64,000 nucleotides of DNA from assembly GCA_021287165.1 (NCBI GenBank), contig JAJTAY010000012.1, positions 17,184 to 81,183 on the forward strand. Reading direction: 5' to 3'. The notes beneath the pieces were generated by a model, which was not told where the DNA came from, did not search any database, and saw only the letters and a list, made by a program, of their open reading frames with translations. Both the position numbers and the translations under genes were made by a program. This document shows positions 34,014 to 42,722 of the stretch, one piece after another; within the stretch, counting starts at the first letter, position 1; every line of letters begins with the position of its first letter. The stretch is from Bacteroidia bacterium (GTDB lineage Bacteria; Bacteroidota; Bacteroidia; Bacteroidales; F082).

Positions 34014-34021
34014 TAGATTTG
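34014..34021 (+). promoter_or_regulatory. Putative proximal -7 box for cydAB
   Basis: TAGATTTG matches TAnnTTTG, 70 bases upstream of the cydA ATG. It competes with the box at 33832; both could be active under different conditions. Confidence 0.45.
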
Positions 34022-34090
34022 TAAAAGTTAAAGAGCAAGCAATCAGGCGAGGTCATTCGCCCCTCACCGTACGAATAAACTATTGTTATT

Positions 34091-35467
34091 ATGGATGTTG
34101 AAATACTTTCAAGAATTCAGTTCGCTTTCACGGTATCGTTCCACTACATCTATCCGCCACTGAGCATTGGCCTTGGATTGATGATGGTCATTTATGAAGG
34201 CGCTTATTTGCGCACCGGCATTAAGCTTTACGAACAGCTGGCGCGTTTCTGGACACGCATTTTCGCCATTACCTTTGGTCTTGGCGTGGCCACAGGCATT
34301 GTCATGGAGTTCGAGTTTGGCACCAACTGGGCCACCTACTCACGCTTTGTAGGCGATGTTTTTGGCAGTGCGCTGGCCGCCGAGGGGATTTTTGCCTTTG
34401 CCCTCGAAAGCGGCTTTCTGGGTGTCTTATTGTTTGGCTGGAACCGTGTGAAACCCATCGTACATTTCATTGCAACATTGGGGGTTTGGCTGGGTTCAAT
34501 GTTTTCGGCCGTGTGGATTGTGGTGGCCAACAGCTGGCAGCAAACGCCGGCAGGATACCATATTGTTGGATATGGTAACCAGATGCGCGCAGAGATCACC
34601 GACTTCTGGGCCATGGTTTTCAATCCCTCAAGTGTTGACCGCATCCTGCACACCTGGATTGGCGCATTGATTGCAGGCGCTTTTCTGGTAATGAGCGTTC
34701 ATGCCTGGTACCTGCTGAAAGGCCGTTATGTTGAAATGTCGCGCAAGGCTTTTGGGCTGGCCTTGGTTGTGGCAGCCTTCTTTTCGGTGATGCAACTGGT
34801 AACGGGGCACAGCTCGGCCTCGGGCGTCGCAAAAAACCAGCCCGAGAAGCTGGCCGCTTTCGAGGGGCATTACAACCAAAGCGACCGCGCCGACCTATAC
34901 CTGTTTGGCTGGGTAAATCACAAGGAGCAAAAAGTTTACGGCCCCTACGTACCCGGTGGGCTGAGCTTTCTGATTCACGGCGATTTCGACACCCCTGTGC
35001 CCGGTTTGAACGATTTTCCGAAAGATGAAATACCTACACAGGTGAATGCCATTTTTCAGTTTTATCACCTCATGGTAGCCTTTGGTTTATTTTTCATCGC
35101 CTTGACGATCTTTGGATTGTGGATGTGGTGGAGAGGTAAGCTATTCGAAACCAGATGGCTGCTGTGGATATTCGTGTTTGCCGTGATTTTGCCCCAATTG
35201 GCCAATCAATTTGGCTGGTTTGCAGCCGAAATGGGACGTCAGCCCTGGGTGGTGTACAAATTGTTGCGCACCTCCGATGCCTTTTCGCCAACCGTAACGG
35301 CCCAAAACGTGCTGTTCTCGCTCATTTTATTCACGCTGGTCTATGCCCTTCTATTTGTATTATTCCTCTACCTGCTCGACAAAAAAATCAAGGCCGGACC
35401 ATACGACGAGAGCGCGGAAGAAGGCCGGCCGGTTCAGGAAACCATTACCGATCAACTGGTTAATTAA
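34091..35467 (+). CDS. cydA: Cytochrome bd quinol oxidase subunit I
   Basis: CydA is the quinol-oxidising, heme-bearing subunit of the high-affinity terminal oxidase. The 458-residue sequence has about nine membrane helices. Visible landmarks are FHYIYPPLSIGLG with the N-terminal heme His, SVHAWYLL with the second His ligand, the QFYHLMVAFG region with the Met ligand of heme b558, and the GRQPW motif in AAEMGRQPWVVYKLLRTSDA. The quinol loop is of the short type. It is followed 5 bases later by cydB. Such oxidases serve oxygen scavenging and detoxification in otherwise anaerobic Bacteroidota. Confidence 0.97.
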   Translation: MDVEILSRIQFAFTVSFHYIYPPLSIGLGLMMVIYEGAYLRTGIKLYEQLARFWTRIFAITFGLGVATGIVMEFEFGTNWATYSRFVGDVFGSALAAEGIFAFALESGFLGVLLFGWNRVKPIVHFIATLGVWLGSMFSAVWIVVANSWQQTPAGYHIVGYGNQMRAEITDFWAMVFNPSSVDRILHTWIGALIAGAFLVMSVHAWYLLKGRYVEMSRKAFGLALVVAAFFSVMQLVTGHSSASGVAKNQPEKLAAFEGHYNQSDRADLYLFGWVNHKEQKVYGPYVPGGLSFLIHGDFDTPVPGLNDFPKDEIPTQVNAIFQFYHLMVAFGLFFIALTIFGLWMWWRGKLFETRWLLWIFVFAVILPQLANQFGWFAAEMGRQPWVVYKLLRTSDAFSPTVTAQNVLFSLILFTLVYALLFVLFLYLLDKKIKAGPYDESAEEGRPVQETITDQLVN

Positions 35468-35472
35468 TTCAA

Positions 35473-36516
35473 ATGCAGCTTATGGAAACGTTTCTTGGTA
35501 TAGATTATCCCACCTGGTGGTTTTTGGTTGTTGGCGCACTGTTTTCGGGTTATGCCATTCTGGACGGTTTCGACCTTGGTGCCGGAGCATGGCATCTGTT
35601 TCTCAAAGGGGATCGCAATCGTCGCATTGCCCTTAATGCCGTTGGCCCTGTGTGGGACGGCAACGAAGTGTGGCTCGTGATCGGTGGTGGCGCTTTATTT
35701 GCCGGTTTTCCGGTGCTTTACGCCTCAGCCTTTTCGGCCATGTACATACCATTCATGTTATTTCTGGTGATGCTCATTTTCAGGGCGGTATCCATCGAGT
35801 TTCGCAGCAAGGAAAAGATGTACTGGTGGCGTCAGAGCTGGGATATTGCCTACAGCATTTCAAGCATTATGATGGCGCTTTTGCTCGGAGTGGTTCTTGG
35901 CAATGTGCTGCAGGGCATGGCGCTCGACAGCGAACACCATTTCACAGGTCACTGGCTCGACTTCATAAACCCCTACGCGGTGATGGTGGGCATCACAACG
36001 CTTGCACTCTTTATGATGCATGGGGCCTTGTTTCTTGCCATGAAAACAGAGGGCAGACTGTTCGAGAAAGTGAACGATTTGCTCAAAAGCGCAATGATCT
36101 TCTTTATTGTCTCGTATGTGCTTGTGACCGTCTACACCCTCATCTATCTTCCTCACCTTTCGGACACCATAAGCGAAAATGCCGCTCTATTTATAGTCCC
36201 TGCGCTGGCAACATTAAGTATAGCCAATATTCCCCGACTTGTGAGCAAACAAAAGTATGTGCAGGCTTTTCTGTTTTCGGCACTCACCATGAGCTTTCTG
36301 CTCATTCTGGTGGCCATCGAGCTATATCCGGTGATGATCTTCTCGACCATCGATCCAGCCCACAGCATCACCATTTACAATGCCGCATCATCCGACAAGT
36401 CGCTGGGCATCATGTTACTGATGACAGTGATCGGCATTCCGCTTGTCGCCATTTACACTTTCTTCGTTTACAAAACATTCTGGGGTAAAGTGAAAATGGA
36501 CGAAACGTCGTACTGA
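35473..36516 (+). CDS. cydB: Cytochrome bd quinol oxidase subunit II
   Basis: CydB is the second large subunit of cytochrome bd. The 347-residue membrane protein carries the family N-terminus YPTWWFLVVGALFSGYAILDGFDLGAGA, given here only as the region at residues 10-37 with key words ILDGFDLGAG, and GPVWDGNEVWLV shortly after. About eight helices are evident. An in-frame ATG at 35482 is an alternative start. It ends in a strong terminator, and no cydX-like small frame is visible after it. Confidence 0.96.
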   Translation: MQLMETFLGIDYPTWWFLVVGALFSGYAILDGFDLGAGAWHLFLKGDRNRRIALNAVGPVWDGNEVWLVIGGGALFAGFPVLYASAFSAMYIPFMLFLVMLIFRAVSIEFRSKEKMYWWRQSWDIAYSISSIMMALLLGVVLGNVLQGMALDSEHHFTGHWLDFINPYAVMVGITTLALFMMHGALFLAMKTEGRLFEKVNDLLKSAMIFFIVSYVLVTVYTLIYLPHLSDTISENAALFIVPALATLSIANIPRLVSKQKYVQAFLFSALTMSFLLILVAIELYPVMIFSTIDPAHSITIYNAASSDKSLGIMLLMTVIGIPLVAIYTFFVYKTFWGKVKMDETSY

Positions 36517-36542
36517 TAAAGCGCCCGCAACTAAAACTCATT

Positions 36543-36593
36543 TGAATGCTGCGATGGCATTTTTATTGGCTATTGCAGCATTCAGCCTTTTTT
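36543..36593 (+). terminator. Rho-independent terminator of cydAB
   Basis: A 10-bp perfect stem, TGAATGCTGC/GCAGCATTCA, with a further partly paired inner stem is followed by GCC and six T. It begins 27 bases after the cydB stop codon. Confidence 0.85.
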
Positions 36594-36641
36594 AAGGGCG
36601 GAAAAAACTAACTTTATACCCTCATCAAACACAATTATTTT

Positions 36642-38609
36642 ATGCGGCAACATAAAATAAGCATTCTGCTTTTGATTTTGCTTTTCCCAATTTTACTCAG
36701 TGCGCAAATGCCTGGTAAACTGCTCGTGGTGGGGGGTGGAAGCGAAAATTACAACAGCTGGAGCGACGCTCCCTATGGTTGGGCCGCTCAACAGGCTCCC
36801 AATAAAAGGGTTGCCATCATAGGCACCGAAACAAATCCCACATCCTGGCTTCCCACCTATTTTGTAGCCAGAGGCGCAAGCTTTGCAAAAAACTTTCCTG
36901 TGGCCACACAGGCTGCCGCCAACACCCAGGCGCTTTACGACAGTTTGGTTACCTATGACATGATCTTTTTCCGCGGGGGTAACCAGGCTAACTATTACAA
37001 CCGTTACCGGAATACTCTGTTACAGCAGGCCGTGGAAGTAGTGTTCAACCGTGGAGGCGTGGTGGGCGGCACCTCGGCAGGCCTTCATATTCTGTCGAAA
37101 GTAGTTTATACGGCTGTCAATGGTTCGGTTTATCCCGACGAAGCGCTGGCCAACCCGCACAACCAATACATGACACTGAGCGACAACTTTTTCCAGTTTT
37201 TGCCGGGGGTCGTTTTCGACAGCCATGTAGCAGAGCGGGGTCGTTTTGGCCGAACCCTGGGATTTGTGGCCAAATGGAAACTCGATCAGAATCAGGATAT
37301 TCTCGGAATTGGGGTGGATGATAAAACTGCCGTTTGCATAGACCAAAACCTTAATGCCACGGTTTATGGTACCGGAGCTGCAAGTATCTACAGAAGTGGC
37401 GAAGGCAATCAGTTTAGCCTTGGAGGCACCAAGCTGCTGGCCAACAATGTGTTGGTTAGCCAGATGATCCACGGATGCAGTTTCAACATCGCAACATTGG
37501 AAATGACCGGTCTGACGCAGTTGGTCCCTCCCCGCTCCGACGGCACTCTCCCGGCATCGCGCATCTGGCTCAGTGCCACCGAGGCGCTCAACAAAAACCA
37601 GCAAATGCTCACGATGCTTGGTGAGACGGGAAATCCCTCCGATACCATCGTCATAATTACCACAGGAAGTGAAAGTAATGTTACAACTTATGCTAACTGG
37701 CTGAGCACCAATGGCAAGCCAACAGCCGTTTTGGTTGCATCGGCTACTGGCGGAAACAGCCTCAGCTGGCAGGCAAAAATAGGCCGAACGAATAAATTTC
37801 TCGTCGCGGCGGCAACTTACCAGCCATTGATGGATTTCATGATTACACCTGTCGGGCAGGCTTTGCGCAACCGTCTGTTTGCCTTTGGTTCAGCGGTGGC
37901 TTTTGTAGGGGGCAACAGTCGCTTTGCTGGTCGCACATTTATGCTCAATTATGAGCAAACCTATGCAAGCTACGACGGTCTCATCGATTTAAAACCCGGT
38001 TTAGGCCTGCTTCGTTCGGCCATTGTGATGCCCAACACCTTTACCGGCAGCCCTGTTACCGACATCGAAAACACTGCAACAGCAGTTCCGTATGCCATGG
38101 TTCGCGACAGCCTGCAATTCGGCATCTGGCTTCACGACGACGCTGTGGCGCATTTCCGGCCCAATGGTACACAGTTCGAAATGACCGCCTATGGTAATTT
38201 CCCTGCCATGATCATCGAAAACCGGGGCACTCCGGCAGCGCGCACTACCCAAAGTGCCGTAAGCAGCGGCTTGCCAAGGGGAGTGGCCGGATTCAATCAG
38301 TTTAACCTCAGCCTGATGGACCAAAGCACAATTAAAACGCTCGACACTTACTCTGGTCTTCCGGACGACAAACTTCAGCTTACATTAAGAATAAGCCCTA
38401 ACCCTTCGAGCAACTTTATCAGGCTTGAAGGTCTTGATCAGTCCACATACCGTCTGCGCATTTTCAACAGCAGTGGATTGCTCGTATATATGGGTGATAT
38501 CAACCCATCGCAGCAAATCGATATCAGTGGCCTAAGGAGAGGCCTCTACGTTTTAAGTCTTCAACCTGAGAAGGGCAAGGGCATGGTTTCTAAATTCGTA
38601 AAGCAATGA
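36642..38609 (+). CDS. Secreted cyanophycinase-type S51 peptidase with T9SS tail
   Basis: The 655-residue protein has a signal peptide (1-22). The S51 domain (about 24-320) has KLLVVGGGSE, FFRGGNQANY and the nucleophile elbow GGTSAGLH with Ser145, typical of cyanophycinases, which cut beta-Asp-Arg peptides. A second related region (about 340-480) has no GTSAG motif and looks catalytically inactive. Residues 575-655 are a type A T9SS sorting domain (LRISPNPSSNF, LRRGLYVLSL, KFVKQ), so it is exported across the outer membrane. A TAACTTTA box at 36609 may be its promoter. It overlaps the next gene by 4 bases. Confidence 0.92.
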   Translation: MRQHKISILLLILLFPILLSAQMPGKLLVVGGGSENYNSWSDAPYGWAAQQAPNKRVAIIGTETNPTSWLPTYFVARGASFAKNFPVATQAAANTQALYDSLVTYDMIFFRGGNQANYYNRYRNTLLQQAVEVVFNRGGVVGGTSAGLHILSKVVYTAVNGSVYPDEALANPHNQYMTLSDNFFQFLPGVVFDSHVAERGRFGRTLGFVAKWKLDQNQDILGIGVDDKTAVCIDQNLNATVYGTGAASIYRSGEGNQFSLGGTKLLANNVLVSQMIHGCSFNIATLEMTGLTQLVPPRSDGTLPASRIWLSATEALNKNQQMLTMLGETGNPSDTIVIITTGSESNVTTYANWLSTNGKPTAVLVASATGGNSLSWQAKIGRTNKFLVAAATYQPLMDFMITPVGQALRNRLFAFGSAVAFVGGNSRFAGRTFMLNYEQTYASYDGLIDLKPGLGLLRSAIVMPNTFTGSPVTDIENTATAVPYAMVRDSLQFGIWLHDDAVAHFRPNGTQFEMTAYGNFPAMIIENRGTPAARTTQSAVSSGLPRGVAGFNQFNLSLMDQSTIKTLDTYSGLPDDKLQLTLRISPNPSSNFIRLEGLDQSTYRLRIFNSSGLLVYMGDINPSQQIDISGLRRGLYVLSLQPEKGKGMVSKFVKQ

Positions 38610-39448
38610 AAACGAAGATTTCTGTCATCCTGCTCATTATTCTTACAGCATTTGGAACTTCGTTTGCTACGCAGCCCAAAGGCAAGCTTTACATCATTGG
38701 TGGAGGTAAACGACCGCTTACCATGGCCGCCGAAATGGCTTCGATGGCTGCACTCGACCGGCCCGGGCATTATGCCGTGGTGTTGCCTATGGCCAGCAGC
38801 GAACCCGATTCAGCCTTTCACTATTTCAAAAAAGATTTCACTGAGCTGGGTTTTGAAAGGGTATTTAATTTCAACTTTCCGTCGTCCGAGCAAATGTCGC
38901 CAATTCGTATCGACTCGGTGCGACGCGCCTCGCTGATATTTATCAGTGGTGGCGATCAAAACCGGTTTATGGAAGTTGTTGCCAATACGCCTTTGCACTT
39001 GGCCATTCTTGAAGCCTATCAAAATGGCGCTGTTGTCGGCGGCACCAGTGCCGGGGCAGCCGTTCAGAGTAAAAAGATGATAACAGGTCGCCAGTTAAGG
39101 CACCAAAACGACGAATCAGGTTACCGGACGATAGAGGCAGGCAACATTGAGCTTTCCGAAGGCCTGGGTCTTTTTGAAGGCGCCATTATCGATCAGCACT
39201 TTATCCGCAGGCAGCGCATGAATCGCCTCATTGCAGCAGCACTTGAAAACCCTGACGATTTGCTTATTGGTATTGATGAATCGACAGCCCTTGTTGTGGA
39301 AGGCGGAAAAGCAAGGGTTAGCGGATTGTCGCAAATTGTTGTGCTAAAAAACACTTCAAAGGCCAACATCGGGAGAGATCATTTGATTGGTGGCAAGGAC
39401 TTGAAGCTCAGCATCTACCTGCCCGGAGAAGAGTTCGAATTGAAATAG
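38606..39448 (+). CDS. Exported cyanophycinase-like S51 peptidase
   Basis: This 280-residue, single-domain S51 peptidase has a signal peptide (1-22). Features are KLYIIGGGKRP, FISGGDQNRFM and GGTSAGAAVQS with Ser148 as nucleophile, then a Glu/His-rich region (GLGLFEGAIIDQHFIRRQRMNR) given here as positions 177-200, typical of cyanophycinase. It lacks a T9SS tail, so it likely works in the periplasm, behind the surface-exported relative encoded just upstream. The ATGA overlap of start and stop shows that the two are one operon. Confidence 0.92.
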   Translation: MKTKISVILLIILTAFGTSFATQPKGKLYIIGGGKRPLTMAAEMASMAALDRPGHYAVVLPMASSEPDSAFHYFKKDFTELGFERVFNFNFPSSEQMSPIRIDSVRRASLIFISGGDQNRFMEVVANTPLHLAILEAYQNGAVVGGTSAGAAVQSKKMITGRQLRHQNDESGYRTIEAGNIELSEGLGLFEGAIIDQHFIRRQRMNRLIAAALENPDDLLIGIDESTALVVEGGKARVSGLSQIVVLKNTSKANIGRDHLIGGKDLKLSIYLPGEEFELK

Positions 39449-39467
39449 AACTTCTTGGCAATAACGT

Positions 39468-39497
39468 AAAAAGCCCGCGCTATGGCGGGCTTTTTTT
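39468..39497. terminator. Bidirectional terminator between convergent operons
   Basis: AAAAAGCCCGC, a 6-base loop, then GCGGGCTTTTTTT. It lies between the S51 peptidase operon (plus) and the surface-protein gene (minus) and suits both. Confidence 0.92.
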
Positions 39498-39519
39498 GCG
39501 TTTGAGGTGCAAGCAGCAA

Positions 39520-40368
39520 TTAATGACGAATTTGAATCTTCTTGTCAACTGTGCCTTCGTTGGTTACCATCCTGAGCAGGTAAAACCCTGCAGGCAGGTG
39601 ATCTACGGCAATACGCATCTGCGTATCGGTAGCACTGGTTTCGAACACCTGACGTCCGCGTAAATCGGAGAGGGTGACACGCTGAACGGCGGTCTGGCTG
39701 TTGATGTTAATAAAGTTGGTAGCGGGGTTGGGGTAAATGGTCACCTGTGGCGTATTCACCTCGGCATTGCCAACATAACCAACATAAAGCTGTGGTGTAA
39801 TCAACCAGTTGTTCGGCGTGAGGGGGTTTGTGGCCCACGACTCGCTTCGCATGGCGGCATTGTTCAAACGCACACCGAAAAACCAATTACGTCCATCGCC
39901 ATCGGCATCCAGCTTGGTCCATCCGGTGGGAAGCCAGTTTTCACCAGCCGGATCATCGATACCAGCCTGAAAATCCTCATTTAGCAAAAGAACATCCGGA
40001 ACACCGGCTTCAACAATCTTAACCTTTACGTTGTCGATAACCACGCGGTCCATATCGGTGATGTTCCAGTGGCGGAAGGCAATGTAAACCGTCTGACCTC
40101 CATAGCTGTTGATGTCGAGTTCGCGCGGCTGTGGCTGCCAGTTGGGAATTGATGTTTGAAGCGTCTCCTCGAACAACATGGTAAAATCGGCTGGATTTGT
40201 GCCGGTTGTCGAAATGAAAACACCATAGTGCTCAGCCCTGTAAGCTACGGTATTGGCTGTAGAGGCCACCTCCCAGGTGAGCTTGTAGTTTACGGCGGCT
40301 GCATTGCGCTGCGAATAGGCAGATGTCATCAGCAGCACAAGAATCGAAAGTAGAATTGTTCTCTTCAT
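39520..40368 (-). CDS. Secreted choice-of-anchor J protein with T9SS tail
   Basis: This 282-residue protein has a signal peptide (1-20). Residues about 25-210 form a jelly-roll of the choice-of-anchor J type (LLNEDFQAGIDD, LPTGWTKLDADGDGRNW, SWATNPLTPNNWLITPQL). Residues 212-282 are a type A T9SS sorting domain (VTIYPNPATNFINI, GFYLLRMVT, KIQIRH). Part of the domain order is permuted relative to its neighbour, but many words are shared with the PKD lipoprotein upstream. It is the last gene of the SusCD operon and probably a surface-displayed or released binding protein. Confidence 0.9.
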   Translation of the reverse strand: MKRTILLSILVLLMTSAYSQRNAAAVNYKLTWEVASTANTVAYRAEHYGVFISTTGTNPADFTMLFEETLQTSIPNWQPQPRELDINSYGGQTVYIAFRHWNITDMDRVVIDNVKVKIVEAGVPDVLLLNEDFQAGIDDPAGENWLPTGWTKLDADGDGRNWFFGVRLNNAAMRSESWATNPLTPNNWLITPQLYVGYVGNAEVNTPQVTIYPNPATNFININSQTAVQRVTLSDLRGRQVFETSATDTQMRIAVDHLPAGFYLLRMVTNEGTVDKKIQIRH

Positions 40369-40441
40369 AGGCGATTGTGTTTATTGTTGTTAATGATTGA
40401 TTAGCAGCGGTATAAAATTAATACCAAAACAAAGTTTTGAA

Positions 40442-41332
40442 TTAATCGCGGACAAAAATCTCGATATCGTCAAGAACGATACGATCCATGTCGGTTACGT
40501 TGTAGTGCCTGAAAGCCACATAAACATACTGACCTGCAAACTGTGATATGTCGAGCTCGCGATAAATGTAAACCCAGTTGGTATTGTCAGTCGTCAGGGT
40601 TTCCTCAAAAATAAGGTTTGTAAAGTCGGCAGCAGCTTTACCGGTTGTCGAAAGGAACACCCCGTAATGCTCGCGGCGGTAAGCCGGCGTGTTTGCTGTA
40701 GGGCATACCCCATAACGCACTATGATTTGCTTTCCGGCCGGAACGGTAGTTAAATCTAGCTTTGGGGTAATCAGGAAGTTGTTTGGCGTGAGTGCGTTAC
40801 CTGTGCCGCTGTCGTACGATTGGGAGCGTGCTTGTCCGTTGCCCTGACGTGAGCCCCAATACCAACTGAGGCCATCACCGTCTTCATCCAGAATAGTGAA
40901 GATGTCGGGGATATCCTCTCCACTGTTGAAGTTTTCGGCAAATGGCAGCGGAATGGCGTCGAGTATGGCGGTTATCGTAACAGCCTTGCTCAGCTTGTTG
41001 TAGTGAAGCGTCTGGGCGCTCCCGACCGTGAGCGTAATATTGTATTGTCCACTTTGATAATAATATACTGTAGGATTTTCCTCTGTTGAAGTTTGTCCGT
41101 TCCCAAAGTTCCAAAGATAGGAAGTGGCATTGAGGCTTTTGTTGGTCAGCTCAACCTTGAAACGGAAACCAAAAGGTGCCGTTGTATCCACCTCTTTGGT
41201 GGCCACATAGCTGAAATCGGCCTGGGTGGACGCTGGCGGCACCGGAAAACTATCGTCTTTGCAACTGACGGCGATAACCACTAAAACCAGCGGCAGAAAA
41301 AACCTTAACGCAACGAATGATTTGAATTTCAT
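40442..41332 (-). CDS. PKD and choice-of-anchor J surface lipoprotein
   Basis: The 296-residue lipoprotein has signal residues 1-23 and Cys24 in VSC. A PKD domain (about 38-118) has SYLWNFGNGQTSTEENP. A choice-of-anchor J jelly-roll (about 130-295) includes LPFAENFNSGEDIPD, ILDEDGDGLSWYWGS and TPNNFLITPKLDL. It follows susD and fits the role of a SusE/SusF-like surface ligand-binding protein. The shared jelly-roll with the next gene suggests that both bind the same material, one anchored by lipid and one exported by T9SS. Confidence 0.9.
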   Translation of the reverse strand: MKFKSFVALRFFLPLVLVVIAVSCKDDSFPVPPASTQADFSYVATKEVDTTAPFGFRFKVELTNKSLNATSYLWNFGNGQTSTEENPTVYYYQSGQYNITLTVGSAQTLHYNKLSKAVTITAILDAIPLPFAENFNSGEDIPDIFTILDEDGDGLSWYWGSRQGNGQARSQSYDSGTGNALTPNNFLITPKLDLTTVPAGKQIIVRYGVCPTANTPAYRREHYGVFLSTTGKAAADFTNLIFEETLTTDNTNWVYIYRELDISQFAGQYVYVAFRHYNVTDMDRIVLDDIEIFVRD

Positions 41333-41355
41333 GGCTTTATGGTATTATCGGTGGA

Positions 41356-42714
41356 TTAATAACAAGGATTTTGGTCGGCTGTATTGATGGCCTCGTTTGC
41401 CTGAATCTCGCTAAGCGGAATAGGAAACAATTTGTAGCATTCCGGCAGCCCCGGAATGATGGCCTGCACGCGGTTGGTGCGCACGAGGTCGTACCAGCGA
41501 TGGCCTTCGAGAGCAAACTCAAGCCGGCGTTCGTTTTCAATGGCCAGCAAAAGAGCTGCAGGATCGGCGGTAGTAATCGGTGCCACCTGTGCACGTGCCC
41601 TGACAATGTTCACATGATTACGCACCAGAGCGGCATCGCCACCTTTGCGGGCAATTGTTTCCGCCATAATAAGGTGCATCTCGGCCAGGCGAATCACGGG
41701 AACTTTATCGCTGCCATTGGCAATGTCGCTGTACTTGCGACCGTAAGGTCCGTCGGATGCAATAGCCAGGGTAGCCTTTAATCGGATAGTATCATTTTGA
41801 CCATAAGCAGAGATCAGACCCGGCGTGGGCGAGAATTCCTTGCGTCCGCTCAATGTACGGGTAAAAAAGTATTCAGCCAGACGGTTGCGGTCCTGTGCTA
41901 TGAAGTCGACAAAAAAGATATTCTCTTTGTTTGGGGTTCCTGCAAACAGGTTGGCAAACACAGGCTCAAGCTGGTAGCCGAAATCGTTAATCACCTTATT
42001 GGCATAAAAGGCAGCCGAATCGAGGTGTGCGCTGTTGTTGGTAACTCCGTAATATGTAAGGAAAACCCTTGCCGACAAGGCCATGGCAGCACCCTGGGTG
42101 GCGCGTGCCGAGGAATTGCCCGAAGCATTGGCCTGACGTGCAATCACCAGATCGGCAAACACCTGGTTGTAAACATCGTTTACAGGATTGCGCGGCACGT
42201 TGAGGTCGCTTTCGTTGGCACGAACAGGTTTCGTGCGAATGGGAACAGCGCCAAACGACTGAACCAGATTGAAGTGATGCAAGGCTCTAAGAAAATGAGC
42301 TTCAGCATTATAATGGCGGCGCTGATCGGGCGTGAGGTCGGTGAGGTTCGGTATGGCATCGATCACATAATTCACCCTATTGATAGCGGTGTAGATACTG
42401 GCCCAGATGCTTTCAATGATACCATTGTCGCTCAGGATGCTGTTGTTGTCAATCTGGTTGTAGCCGGCCGTGGTGCCAGTCCATGCCAGGTTGTCCGTAA
42501 TGAGGTCGGGCACAACAAGAAATTCGCGACCATAATAGCCGGCCGATTGCAGTGCATCGTAGCTGCCAATAAGGGCGCGCTCCAGTCCGGTGCGGTCTTT
42601 GATGGCTTCCTGTGCGGGGATGCTCTGGGTGGGCTGAACATCAAGCACATCGCAGGCGCTCATGGTGAGCAGCCCTGCAAAAACTGTTATGATGAAATAT
42701 TTTTTCATGGCCAT
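41356..42714 (-). CDS. SusD/RagB-family nutrient-binding lipoprotein
   Basis: The 452-residue protein has a lipoprotein signal, with lipobox MSAC about residue 21. The helical TPR-rich SusD fold is seen in FLRALHHFNLVQSFGAVPI, given as residues about 140-158, and in the C-terminal LEFALEGHRWYDLVRT with the RHWYDL-type motif, then FPIPLSEIQANEAI. It forms the lid on the SusC transporter encoded 8 bases upstream. It is somewhat shorter than typical SusD (about 500). The ligand is unknown; nearby peptidases suggest peptides. Confidence 0.95.
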   Translation of the reverse strand: MAMKKYFIITVFAGLLTMSACDVLDVQPTQSIPAQEAIKDRTGLERALIGSYDALQSAGYYGREFLVVPDLITDNLAWTGTTAGYNQIDNNSILSDNGIIESIWASIYTAINRVNYVIDAIPNLTDLTPDQRRHYNAEAHFLRALHHFNLVQSFGAVPIRTKPVRANESDLNVPRNPVNDVYNQVFADLVIARQANASGNSSARATQGAAMALSARVFLTYYGVTNNSAHLDSAAFYANKVINDFGYQLEPVFANLFAGTPNKENIFFVDFIAQDRNRLAEYFFTRTLSGRKEFSPTPGLISAYGQNDTIRLKATLAIASDGPYGRKYSDIANGSDKVPVIRLAEMHLIMAETIARKGGDAALVRNHVNIVRARAQVAPITTADPAALLLAIENERRLEFALEGHRWYDLVRTNRVQAIIPGLPECYKLFPIPLSEIQANEAINTADQNPCY

Positions 42715-42722
42715 TACTGATT

